Shown here in pieces: positions 1 to 6,547 of a stretch of 12,926 nucleotides of DNA. Position 1 is the stretch's first letter; every line of letters begins with the position of its first letter. This DNA comes from UBA5738 sp049641805 (GTDB taxonomy: Bacteria; Patescibacteriota; Minisyncoccia; Minisyncoccales; UBA5738), in the NCBI GenBank assembly GCA_049641805.1, contig JBARNX010000032.1, positions 1 to 12,926 of the forward strand. Reading direction: 5' to 3'. The notes below the pieces were generated by a model. The model searched no databases, was not told the DNA's origin, and worked only from the letters and a program-made list of their open reading frames with translations. Both the position numbers and the translations under genes were made by a program.

Positions 1-12
1 AATAGAGTAGGA

Positions 13-74
13 GGAGGGCTCTCGCCCTCCGTCCCCTCATCGAACCGTGCGTGCGGATTTCCCGCACACGGCTC
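13..74 (-). ncRNA. Group II intron domains V and VI
   Basis: Domain V is the 33-nt hairpin at 74-42. It opens with GAGCCGTGTGCGG and closes with CCGCACGCACGGTTC, giving the paired stem and the AGC catalytic triad near its 5' edge. Downstream, the domain VI stem is GGAGGGC-GAGA-GCCCTCC (30-13), followed by TCCTACTCTAT, which should contain or lie near the 3' splice site. The sequences were read directly; their assignment to domains V and VI follows the known group II architecture. Confidence 0.85.
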
Positions 75-110
75 TCCGATAAGGTGGCTTCGTTGCAAAG
101 AGAAAACAAT

Positions 111-1478
111 TCAAACAAGCTCGTCCAGAAACACCAGCCCCAATCCCTTAAAATAGGAATTGGGGTATTTGATATGCGCGCTCAAACACAAACGGTGTTT
201 CTTGGCGATAAAAGAACGCAGACGCATTCTTGTCCAGCCGTCCAATCCCCGAAAACGGGTTTTGCAATTTCCGCTTTTGAAATAATTGCCCCAGCCGCGG
301 ATAATCGGATTAAGTTTTTCAATTATCATTTTCACATTCGCGGGCTGTTGCCGCCGCGTTGCGGCGGCTACTTTCCGCCGGTAGGCTTTTATCGCTTTGT
401 CGCTTGGGAACGAATAGGTTCTACCGTCATTGCGCCAAAAGGTATATCCTAAAAAGGTAAAGGCGGTTTGATAGGCGTCGATGACCCGCGTCTTTTCTTG
501 GGCAAAGCTTAATTTCAGTTTGCCCAATATTTCCCCGGCAACCCGATAGGCTTGCACCGCTTGATTGACCGTTTTGCAGAGAATTACGAAATCGTCGGCA
601 TAGCGCACAAGTTTCCAGCCGGTCTTGCCGATATGGCGGTCTAAATCGTTTAGATACAGATTCGCCAATATCGGGGAAATTACCCCGCCTTGCGGGGTGC
701 CTGAAACATTGGCACGCACTTTGCCCTCTTCCATAATTCCGGCTTTGATGAATTGATAGATCAATTTTGTTGTATCTCGGTCGGCGATATTTCGCCGGAC
801 TTTGGCCATTAATATCTGATGGTTCAATGTGCCGAAGAAATCGGCAATATCGGCATCCACGACATAGCGATATCCTTGCTCTAACAAATCTTTGACCGTT
901 TGCACCGCGCCCAGCGCGCTTTTCCCGGGGCGGAATCCAAAACTCAACGAACTCATATTCGGGTCAAGCAATGGCTGGATGTCATCCAGCGCCGCCTGTT
1001 GCACCACCCGGTCGCGGACGGCGGGAATGCCCAGCGGCCGCAGTTTCCCGTTTGCCTTGGGAATAAAAACCCGCTTTACCGGCAAAGGCTGGTAACGCTT
1101 TTGCGCAAGCAGGCGCGCCAGCTCTTGGGTTTGCGTTTTCAATTGCGCTTCAAATTGCGCCACGCTTTGCCGGTCGATCCCCGCGCACCCCTTGTTGCGC
1201 TTAACTTTGCCAAACGCGGCTTCCAGACTCTTTTGGTTTGAGATATTCGCGTACATATCTTTTGATATTTCTGTCACGACCTTTGTTTGTTTGCCTTCCA
1301 ATTCCTTGCCTTGAATGATGATTTGCCGCACCCTTTGGAAACTGTGTTTTTTTTCCGCAAAGCACAATTGCAACATCAAACGGCTTGGAATTTCCTTAAA
1401 GTCAAACCCCTTGGCAGATGCTTCCAATTGCGAAAGCGTTAATGTTACTATGGGTTTGTCTGACTTCTTGGAATACAT
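111..1478 (-). CDS. ltrA: Group II intron reverse transcriptase/maturase (LtrA-like)
   Basis: This 455-residue protein reverse-transcribes the intron RNA and helps it splice. The RT domain spans about residues 85-350. It has the motif-A aspartates in VDADIADFF (207-215), GTPQGGVISP (260-269) and the catalytic YADD (293-296). A maturase (GIIM/domain X) segment follows at about 366-440, including RGWGNYF (394-400). No C-terminal HNH endonuclease follows, as is usual for class C introns, which insert at terminators and do not cut a second strand. The frame is intact with all catalytic residues, so the element could be active. The N-terminus before the first conserved RT block (KSLEAAFGKVKRNKG, 83-97) is longer than I expect, so an internal start such as Met75 is possible. 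The only good Shine-Dalgarno (GGAG, 1508-1505) serves an ATG at 1498 in another frame. Confidence 0.93.
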   Translation of the reverse strand: MYSKKSDKPIVTLTLSQLEASAKGFDFKEIPSRLMLQLCFAEKKHSFQRVRQIIIQGKELEGKQTKVVTEISKDMYANISNQKSLEAAFGKVKRNKGCAGIDRQSVAQFEAQLKTQTQELARLLAQKRYQPLPVKRVFIPKANGKLRPLGIPAVRDRVVQQAALDDIQPLLDPNMSSLSFGFRPGKSALGAVQTVKDLLEQGYRYVVDADIADFFGTLNHQILMAKVRRNIADRDTTKLIYQFIKAGIMEEGKVRANVSGTPQGGVISPILANLYLNDLDRHIGKTGWKLVRYADDFVILCKTVNQAVQAYRVAGEILGKLKLSFAQEKTRVIDAYQTAFTFLGYTFWRNDGRTYSFPSDKAIKAYRRKVAAATRRQQPANVKMIIEKLNPIIRGWGNYFKSGNCKTRFRGLDGWTRMRLRSFIAKKHRLCLSAHIKYPNSYFKGLGLVFLDELV

Positions 1479-1834
1479 CGCGTATGCGAATTATGCATTT
1501 TTCGCTCCGTTACGGAATTAAACTCCTTGAAAGAAGTTTCCGATATTCCAAGACCTCCCCGGGTCATTGGCAACGCTGTAACGCACTCCATCCCCACCCT
1601 AATCACCCGCCAAGGTATAAATTCGGTATGATTGTCCTTCGTTGATTTTTGGGCAACTCGGACACCTTGGCCGGCCACCACGGGTTCACAGTTCGTTTGA
1701 GGCTGGTTTGCCATCCTTGTCCCTTTCAGATTTCTTCTCGCGAAGAACACCCTAGACGCGGACTCCTGCTCCTCGCCGAATTAAATCGAGGCAGACGGGA
1801 TTGTCCCGCTTGCGCTACCAACTGCCGGGCACAC
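1479..1834 (-). ncRNA. Group II intron ribozyme, domains I to start of IV
   Basis: This non-coding 356-base stretch between the intron 5' end and the RT gene carries the structured ribozyme core. GC-rich and highly paired text fits domains I-III. A 100-codon open frame crosses it, but its translation is low-complexity and matches no family, so it is best read as an accidental frame in structured RNA. The exception may be its last 16 codons, which open with GGAG six bases before ATG (1498-1496) and end at TAG (1448), overlapping the start of the RT gene. Those codons could be a short coupled leader peptide. Confidence 0.75.
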
Positions 1835-1856
1835 CAAAAACCCGGGTTACCCCGGG
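1835..1856 (-). terminator. Rho-independent terminator of the slipin gene, intron target site
   Basis: On the minus strand, 20 bases after the slipin stop, the sequence reads CCCGGG-GTAA-CCCGGG-TTTTTG. This is a 6-bp GC stem, a 4-base loop and a T-run. The intron's first base follows immediately, so the terminator is also the 5' exon. Class C introns recognise such stem-loops together with the adjacent T-rich strand. Confidence 0.85.
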
Positions 1857-1875
1857 ATTAAAAATTCGATCATTT

Positions 1876-2727
1876 TTATTTCCCGCCAGTCAATTTTCTG
1901 AAGCCTTCCATGATTTCCACAGGCAGGGCGAAGATCACGGTTTTGGACGGGTCGGGATTTATTTTTTCAATCGTTTGCAAAGTGCGCATTGAAAGGCCGC
2001 CTGGAGTTTCGCTCAGCATTCTTGCGGCATCGGCAAGTTTGGCCGAAGCTTGAAATTCGCCTTCGGCGCGAATGATGATGGCTCTCCGTTCGCGTTCGGA
2101 TTCGGCCTGCTTGGCCATTACCCGCTTCATATCCGCGGGCAATTCGATATCCTGAATTTTAATATCGGTGACATTGATTCCCCAGCTGTTGGTGGCTTGG
2201 TCTACGATCTTTTTTATTTCCTCGGAAATTTTTTCGCGTTCGCTCAACAACGGATCAAGTTCAATGCCGCCGATCACATCGCGCAAAGCGGCTTGCGCGT
2301 ATTGCGCCACGGCCAAAGTATAATCTTTTATATTCAGAATCGCTTTCTCAGCCGACTCAACCTGAAAATAGACCACGGCGTTGATCCCTACCGGCACATT
2401 GTCTTTGGTAATCACTTCTTGCGACGGAATATCAGTGGTGGTGATGCGCATATCAACTTTGACCATGCGCTGGATGCCGATCAATATCCAGGTCAGGCCC
2501 GGGCTGCGCGTGCCCGAATACTGGCCCAGAGTCAAAACCAGCGCCCGCTCATACTGATCAACAACGCGCAAACCAATGAGCAAAACCAACAAAACCAAGC
2601 CCGCAAAAATCGCCATCAACCCCAGCGGCCCCCATAAGCTCATCACCGGCCCGGCAAGAACAATGGCGCCGATGATCAGCGCGACAATACTGGACAAAGA
2701 ACTGATATCCTGATTGTTTTGTGCCAT
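1876..2727 (-). CDS. Slipin/stomatin-like SPFH-domain membrane protein
   Basis: This 283-residue protein is a stomatin/slipin homologue. Such proteins oligomerise at the inner face of the membrane and organise lipid microdomains or partner proteases. A long hydrophobic N-terminus (about 12-52) forms a membrane hairpin or one to two helices. The SPFH domain follows (about 55-215), with typical slipin stretches such as ITTTDIPSQEVITKDNVPV (95-113), DVIGGIELDPLLSEREKI (150-167) and KIQDIELP (190-197). A charged helix (AESERERRAIIIRAEGE, 208-224) and a short hydrophobic C-terminal segment (TVIFALPVEI) complete the fold. Slipins are often paired with an NfeD protein; none is next to this one. The ATG at 2727 has no Shine-Dalgarno. 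The family is clear, the cellular role in this organism is not. Confidence 0.93.
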   Translation of the reverse strand: MAQNNQDISSLSSIVALIIGAIVLAGPVMSLWGPLGLMAIFAGLVLLVLLIGLRVVDQYERALVLTLGQYSGTRSPGLTWILIGIQRMVKVDMRITTTDIPSQEVITKDNVPVGINAVVYFQVESAEKAILNIKDYTLAVAQYAQAALRDVIGGIELDPLLSEREKISEEIKKIVDQATNSWGINVTDIKIQDIELPADMKRVMAKQAESERERRAIIIRAEGEFQASAKLADAARMLSETPGGLSMRTLQTIEKINPDPSKTVIFALPVEIMEGFRKLTGGK

Positions 2728-2769
2728 AAAATTTAATTATTTAGCTTAAATTCGCCTTTTATGATATTC

Positions 2770-2775
2770 ATTATA
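2770..2775 (-). promoter_or_regulatory. -10 element for the slipin gene
   Basis: The minus strand carries a perfect TATAAT at 2775-2770, 42 bases before the slipin ATG. I see no convincing -35. On the plus strand, another TATAAT at 2793-2798 could serve recG. This is therefore probably a divergent promoter region, though AT-richness makes chance matches likely. Confidence 0.4.
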
Positions 2776-2812
2776 GCATAGCTTTGGTAGAATATAATTA
2801 AATGCAAAATTA

Positions 2813-2899
2813 AAAGATCAAAATGAAGAATGACAATGTGAAATCATAGAATATCTACACCGCGACACTTTAACATTTTAATTTGTCATTTTGATCTTT
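2813..2899. repeat. 14-bp perfect inverted repeat between slipin and recG
   Basis: The arms AAAGATCAAAATGA (2813-2826) and TCATTTTGATCTTT (2886-2899) are perfect reverse complements 59 bases apart. A second overlapping pair exists: AATGACAA (2829-2836) with TTGTCATT (2883-2890). On the right side ACATTTTAATTTG (2873-2885) recurs almost exactly as ACATTTTTAATTTG (2907-2920). The whole 2728-2925 gap therefore holds no gene but is built from a few repeated AT-rich words. It could act as an RNA hairpin in the recG leader, as a protein-binding site, or be a remnant of a dispersed intergenic repeat. Confidence 0.7.
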
Positions 2900-2925
2900 G
2901 ATTTTTACATTTTTAATTTGAGTCC

Positions 2926-5067
2926 ATGGATTTCAATACTCCCATTGAAAAATTCACGCGCGCCAGCCCGGCCTACAAAGCGCGGCTGAAAAACTTGGGC
3001 ATCGTCACGATGCGGGATTTGTTGTACCACTTCCCGAGCCGCTACCAGGATTTTTCGGCGCGGACAAACATCGCGAATTTGGAAGTCGACAAAACCGCTT
3101 GCGTCCAGGGAACGGTTGAAGCGATAAAAATGATTCGCATCTGGAAACGGCATATGACGCTCATCGAAGCCATGGTGGCCGATGCGACCGGCTCGGTTAA
3201 GGCGCTGTGGTTCAACCAACCCTATCTTGCCGGCACGCTCAAAAAAGGCACTGTGGTTTGCCTGGCCGGAAAACTGGTGGACAAAAAAGGCGGCAAATAT
3301 CTTTCCAATCCGATGTATGAAAAAGTGCGCGACAGTTTTGAAACCGAAGAAGACTACACCCACACCGGCCGCTTGGTGCCGGTCTATCCGGAAACCGCGG
3401 GCGTTTCGAGCCGCTGGTTGCGTTACATCATCAAACCGCTTCTGGCCGGTTATTCAAAAATGCCCGATCCCCTGCCGGAAAATATTTTGGAATCGGATAA
3501 TTTTATGCCGTGGAGCGAAGCCATCAAACAAATCCATTTCCCTGAATCAGAAGAACTCGCCGCCGGCGCGCGAAAGCGCTTCGCATTCGAAGAATTATTT
3601 TTCATCCAGCTGGCAGTCTTGCGCGAACGCGTGCGGCTGAACAACGAAAAATCATTGCCGATCCCGTTCGACGCAGAATTGGTGAAAGAATTCGTGCAAT
3701 CCCTGCCTTTCACCCTCACCCAATCCCAGCGCGAAACCACATTCCGAATATTAAAGGACTTGGAAAAACCGCGGCCGATGAACCGCCTCCTGCAAGGCGA
3801 TGTGGGCTCGGGCAAAACCGTGGTGGCAATGATCGCGGCCTTGGCAACTGCGAAAGCCGGGGCGCAAACCGCGATCATGGTGCCCACGGAAATCCTTGCC
3901 CAGCAGCATTACGCGAGCTTTTCCAAAATGCTGTCACCGTTCAACATTGAAATCGGTTTGCTTTGCAGTAAAAATTCCCAGCTTTCTTCGTATGGCTCGG
4001 CATCGAAATCCGCGGTGCTGGAACAAGCGAAAAGCGGCGAAGTTTCCATTTTGATCGGCACCAACGCCTTGATCCAGAAAGGCGTTGAATTCAAAAATCT
4101 CGCCCTAGTGGTGCTTGACGAACAGCATCGCTTCGGCATCGACCAGCGCGCGGCCTTGGCGAAAAACAACAAAGCCAATTCTAAAAAATCCCCGGTACCC
4201 CACTTACTGTCAATGACCGCCACGCCCATCCCCCGCACTTTGGCGCTCACGGTATATGGCGATCTTGATTTGGCATTAATCAATGAAATGCCGCCCGGAC
4301 GGCTTAAGGTTAAGACAAAAATCGTTTTGCCCAACGCGCGAAAAAATGCCTACGAGTTTATCCGCAAAGAAATCCAGACAGGCCGCCAGGCATTCGTCAT
4401 CTGCCCGCGCATCGACCCGGAAGAAGACAAGCCCGAACAAAAACGGGACGGCATTTTGTTTGACCCGAAAGCCGATTACTCGGGCAGCGACGCGGTCAAA
4501 GCGGTTAAGGAAGAATATGAAAAATTATCCAAAGAAATCTTTCCCGAATTGCGCGTCGGAATGATGCACGGCAAAATGAAAGCAACGGAAAAAGAAGAAG
4601 TAATGGCGAAATTAAAAGACGGAAAAATTGATATACTTGTTTCAACCTCGGTGATCGAAGTCGGCATCGACATTCCCAACGCCACGGTTATGGCCATTGA
4701 AGGCAGCCATAAATTCGGTTTGGCGCAATTACACCAGTTCCGCGGCCGCGTAGGCCGCGGCGAACACCAATCGTATTGCCTGCTGTTTTCCGACTACCCC
4801 ACCCGCCGTCTCAACGCCATGCTTAAATTCGACAGCGGTTTTGAACTGGCGGAAAAAGACTTGGAAATCCGCGGCCCGGGCGAAGTGTTCGGCTCCCAGC
4901 AATGGGGCGCGCCGGATTTGGCAATGGCCTCGCTGGCCGATGTTTTCCTGGTGGAAAAATCCCGCAACGCCGCCAAAGCGGTTTTGCAAAACGACCCCAG
5001 CCTCGCCCGCCATCCCGATCTGGGCGCCCGCATCCAGCACTTCCGCAACCGCGCCCACCTGGAATAA
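2926..5067 (+). CDS. recG: ATP-dependent DNA helicase RecG
   Basis: This 713-residue monomeric helicase/translocase remodels stalled replication forks and branch-migrates Holliday junctions. The N-terminal wedge/OB region starts with a helix-hairpin-like segment (LKNLGIVTMRDLLYHFPSRY). The helicase core has Walker A GDVGSGKT (about 290), the DEQH box in VVLDEQHRFG (about 396-405), motif III MTATPIPRT (about 430), motif V with EVGIDIPNAT, and motif VI QFRGRVGRG (about 604). The C-terminal DLEIRGPGEVFGSQQWG is characteristic of RecG. Its length is close to the usual ~690. A short acidic/lysine-rich insertion around EEDKPEQKRDG lies between helicase lobes 1 and 2. The ATG at 2926 has no clear Shine-Dalgarno. 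No catalytic motif is missing. Confidence 0.97.
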   Translation: MDFNTPIEKFTRASPAYKARLKNLGIVTMRDLLYHFPSRYQDFSARTNIANLEVDKTACVQGTVEAIKMIRIWKRHMTLIEAMVADATGSVKALWFNQPYLAGTLKKGTVVCLAGKLVDKKGGKYLSNPMYEKVRDSFETEEDYTHTGRLVPVYPETAGVSSRWLRYIIKPLLAGYSKMPDPLPENILESDNFMPWSEAIKQIHFPESEELAAGARKRFAFEELFFIQLAVLRERVRLNNEKSLPIPFDAELVKEFVQSLPFTLTQSQRETTFRILKDLEKPRPMNRLLQGDVGSGKTVVAMIAALATAKAGAQTAIMVPTEILAQQHYASFSKMLSPFNIEIGLLCSKNSQLSSYGSASKSAVLEQAKSGEVSILIGTNALIQKGVEFKNLALVVLDEQHRFGIDQRAALAKNNKANSKKSPVPHLLSMTATPIPRTLALTVYGDLDLALINEMPPGRLKVKTKIVLPNARKNAYEFIRKEIQTGRQAFVICPRIDPEEDKPEQKRDGILFDPKADYSGSDAVKAVKEEYEKLSKEIFPELRVGMMHGKMKATEKEEVMAKLKDGKIDILVSTSVIEVGIDIPNATVMAIEGSHKFGLAQLHQFRGRVGRGEHQSYCLLFSDYPTRRLNAMLKFDSGFELAEKDLEIRGPGEVFGSQQWGAPDLAMASLADVFLVEKSRNAAKAVLQNDPSLARHPDLGARIQHFRNRAHLE

Positions 5068-5084
5068 TCATCTCAAGCCTGCGC

Positions 5085-5108
5085 TTTTGTATAGTCCACT
5101 TTACAAAA
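5085..5108. promoter_or_regulatory. Palindromic candidate operator O1
   Basis: A 24-base near-palindrome reads TTTTGTATAGTC followed by CACTTTACAAAA. Ten of its 12 base pairs are symmetric. It covers the -35 hexamer of the ATPase promoter. The half-site TTTTGTATA is repeated at 5119-5127 over the -10 element, and TATACAAA occurs inverted at 5175-5182. Repeated half-sites around one promoter are what a repressor, possibly autogenous, would need. The palindrome is read directly; the regulatory role is inference. Confidence 0.5.
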
Positions 5109-5129
5109 TAACCTGTTGTTTTGTATATT
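5100..5129 (+). promoter_or_regulatory. Promoter of the AAA_14/DUF4143 ATPase gene
   Basis: The -35 TTTACA (5100-5105) and the -10 TATATT (5124-5129) are separated by 18 bases. This predicts a start near 5136 and a leader of about 65 bases before the ATG at 5203. Both hexamers overlap TTTTGTA-type repeats. Confidence 0.5.
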
Positions 5130-5156
5130 TTAACACCAACTATTGCGTTTTTTATG

Positions 5157-5185
5157 AAATTTGGATATTATTAATATACAAATTT
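5157..5185. promoter_or_regulatory. Palindromic candidate operator O2 in the ATPase leader
   Basis: A 29-base palindrome has arms AAATTTGGATATTA and TAATATACAAATTT around a central T; only one of the 14 pairs is mismatched. It lies between the predicted transcription start and the ATG, and ends 17 bases before the gene. It could bind a protein, or form a hairpin in the mRNA that limits translation. Confidence 0.5.
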
Positions 5186-5202
5186 AATTAAAAACAACGA
5201 CT

Positions 5203-6330
5203 ATGATCATAAATCGCGCCTTTTCACAAATTGAACCACTGCTCAAACCCAATAAAGTTGTGGTTATTTATGGCCCGCGACGCGTGGGCAAAACCACTTT
5301 GCTCAACGAATTTTTAAAAACCACAAAATTAAAATACCGCTTGGATTCGGGCGAAAACATCCGAATTCAAGAAATTTTGGGATCGCAGGATTTTAAAAAA
5401 ATCAGCGAGTATATCGGCAACAACGAGTTAATCGCGCTCGATGAAGCACAGAACATCGAGGGTATCGGATTGGGTTTAAAAATCATTGTTGATAATTTTC
5501 CGGGCATAAAAGTAATCGCCACCGGATCGTCAAGCTTTGATCTTGCCGGGCAAATCGGCGAACCGTTGGTCGGCCGCAAATCCACGATCACGCTTTACCC
5601 TTTCGCCCAATTAGAACTGGCACAAGAACAAAACACATTTGATTTAAAACAAAAATTGGAAGATTTTCTTTTGTTCGGTTCTTATCCCAATGTTTATACC
5701 GCTAAAACAAAGGATGAAAAAATCGAAACGCTAAACGATATCGCGGATTCTTATTTATTGAAAGATGTGTTGGCGATTGACAGCGTGAAAAAACCAAAAA
5801 TTATTATTGATTTGGTAAAAATGCTGGCATTACAAATCGGCAGCGAAGTTTCGCTCACCGAATTAGCCCAAAACTTAAGCGTCAACCTGAACACAATCGC
5901 AAAATATCTTGATATCCTGGAAAAAGGATTCGTGATAATCTCCTGCGGCGCATTAAGAAGAAACCTGCGAAATGAAATCCGCGGCAAAAAAAAGTATTAT
6001 TTTTACGACAATGGGGTAAGAAACGCCTTGCTTTCGCAATTCAATGGATTGAGCTTGCGCAACGACACCGGCGCGCTGTGGGAAAATTTCATTTTCACCG
6101 AACGGCTAAAAACCCGCGCCTATAAAAATATCTACGCCAACTATTATTTCTGGCGCACTTATCAGCAAAAAGAAATTGATCTGGTGGAAGAATACAGCGG
6201 AGTTTTGCACGGCTATGAATTTAAATTTAACGATGGCTCAGCCAAACCAAAAGAGTTTATTGAGGCCTATCCGCAATCAACATTTGAAGTTATAAACAAA
6301 GAGAACTACCTTGATTTCTTGACAAAGTAG
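5203..6330 (+). CDS. AAA_14/DUF4143 family ATPase
   Basis: This 375-residue protein belongs to the widespread, poorly understood family with an N-terminal AAA_14 ATPase and a C-terminal DUF4143 domain. Walker A is GPRRVGKT (24-31), Walker B is LIALDEAQ (76-83), and a sensor-like ATGSSSFDL follows at about 107-115. The middle (about 170-260) includes a winged-helix-like stretch (VSLTELAQNLSVNLNTIAKYLDILEKGFVI), and the C-terminus has the nuclease-like WRTYQQKEIDLVEE segment typical of DUF4143. The E-I-D-L pattern there resembles the acidic core of PD-(D/E)XK folds, but activity is unproven. Copies often spread horizontally. This gene is more AT-rich than recG, which would fit transfer. It follows recG by 135 bases with its own promoter. 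The ATG at 5203 has no Shine-Dalgarno. The family is certain, the function is not. Confidence 0.93.
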   Translation: MIINRAFSQIEPLLKPNKVVVIYGPRRVGKTTLLNEFLKTTKLKYRLDSGENIRIQEILGSQDFKKISEYIGNNELIALDEAQNIEGIGLGLKIIVDNFPGIKVIATGSSSFDLAGQIGEPLVGRKSTITLYPFAQLELAQEQNTFDLKQKLEDFLLFGSYPNVYTAKTKDEKIETLNDIADSYLLKDVLAIDSVKKPKIIIDLVKMLALQIGSEVSLTELAQNLSVNLNTIAKYLDILEKGFVIISCGALRRNLRNEIRGKKKYYFYDNGVRNALLSQFNGLSLRNDTGALWENFIFTERLKTRAYKNIYANYYFWRTYQQKEIDLVEEYSGVLHGYEFKFNDGSAKPKEFIEAYPQSTFEVINKENYLDFLTK

Positions 6331-6457
6331 TATTATCCTCTCCCCCGCATCCGCACGCATTCGGAATAACAAAAAAATAACGAACTGTTACATTGAACCA
6401 CCGAATAATAGACCTACTGCTTCTTAATCTTTGAGTGCATATATATTGCGATATCTC
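6331..6457. other. Convergent intergenic gap without a gene
   Basis: These 127 bases lie between the ends of the ATPase gene (plus) and of the GT remnant (minus). I see no open frame of note and no strong GC hairpin with a T-run on either strand. A run of seven A residues in AATAACAAAAAAATAACG could give a T-tract for minus-strand transcripts, but no stable stem precedes it. Confidence 0.5.
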
Positions 6458-6544
6458 CTACCTCTTCTTCACCGGTTTTTCCGTGATCCAGAAGCTGAAG
6501 GGCTTGTTGATGATCAGGCGGGTTTGGGATTCTGGGGCCGGCAA
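6458..6544 (-). pseudogene. Remnant: 3' end of a second glycosyltransferase gene
   Basis: The minus-strand codons from 6544 translate as LPAPESQTRLIINKPFSF, then WITEKPVKKR and TAG. The intact GT gene ends with LPALESQTRLIINKPLGF, then WITEKGRKKG and TGA. That is 22 of 28 identical residues by my count and about 62 of 87 identical bases. Many of the differences are silent third-position changes, so this copy evolved as a working protein before it lost its front. It begins one codon after the HEAT-like gene's UGA stop and in the same frame. Nothing else of the GT gene is present here. A functional short peptide is unlikely. Confidence 0.85.
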
Positions 6545-6547
6545 AAT

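Larger units (their letters stand above)
2..1834 (-). mobile_element. Group II intron, probably class C (IIC), nearly complete
   Basis: This is a self-splicing retroelement: a ribozyme RNA that carries its own reverse transcriptase/maturase. On the minus strand the 5' end reads GTGTGCCCGGCAGT (1834-1821). I recall the same opening in the Oceanobacillus iheyensis IIC intron. Inside, ACCCGGGGAGGTCTTGGAA and AATCTGAAAGGGACAAGG also resemble conserved domain I-IV segments of that intron. The RT gene lies in domain IV, followed by domain V (74-42) and a domain VI hairpin (30-13). The 3' end falls within the first few bases of the window, so the 3' exon is not visible and the exact splice site is uncertain by a few bases. 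The 5' junction directly follows a stem-loop plus T-run, the standard target of class C introns. The class call rests on remembered similarity, not on an alignment. Confidence 0.85.

Noticed and set aside
1448..1750. 100-codon minus-strand frame upstream of the intron RT
   Set aside because: It lies in the structured ribozyme part of the intron and has no protein-like pattern. Only its last 16 codons are kept as a possible leader.
2050..2637. 195-codon plus-strand open frame opposite the slipin gene
   Set aside because: Its translation matches no family, while the minus strand encodes a complete SPFH protein over the same bases; it is a shadow frame.
4729..5071. Three overlapping minus-strand frames opposite the 3' part of recG
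   Set aside because: They arise from GC-rich codons of recG; the plus-strand RecG motifs run through the whole region without interruption.
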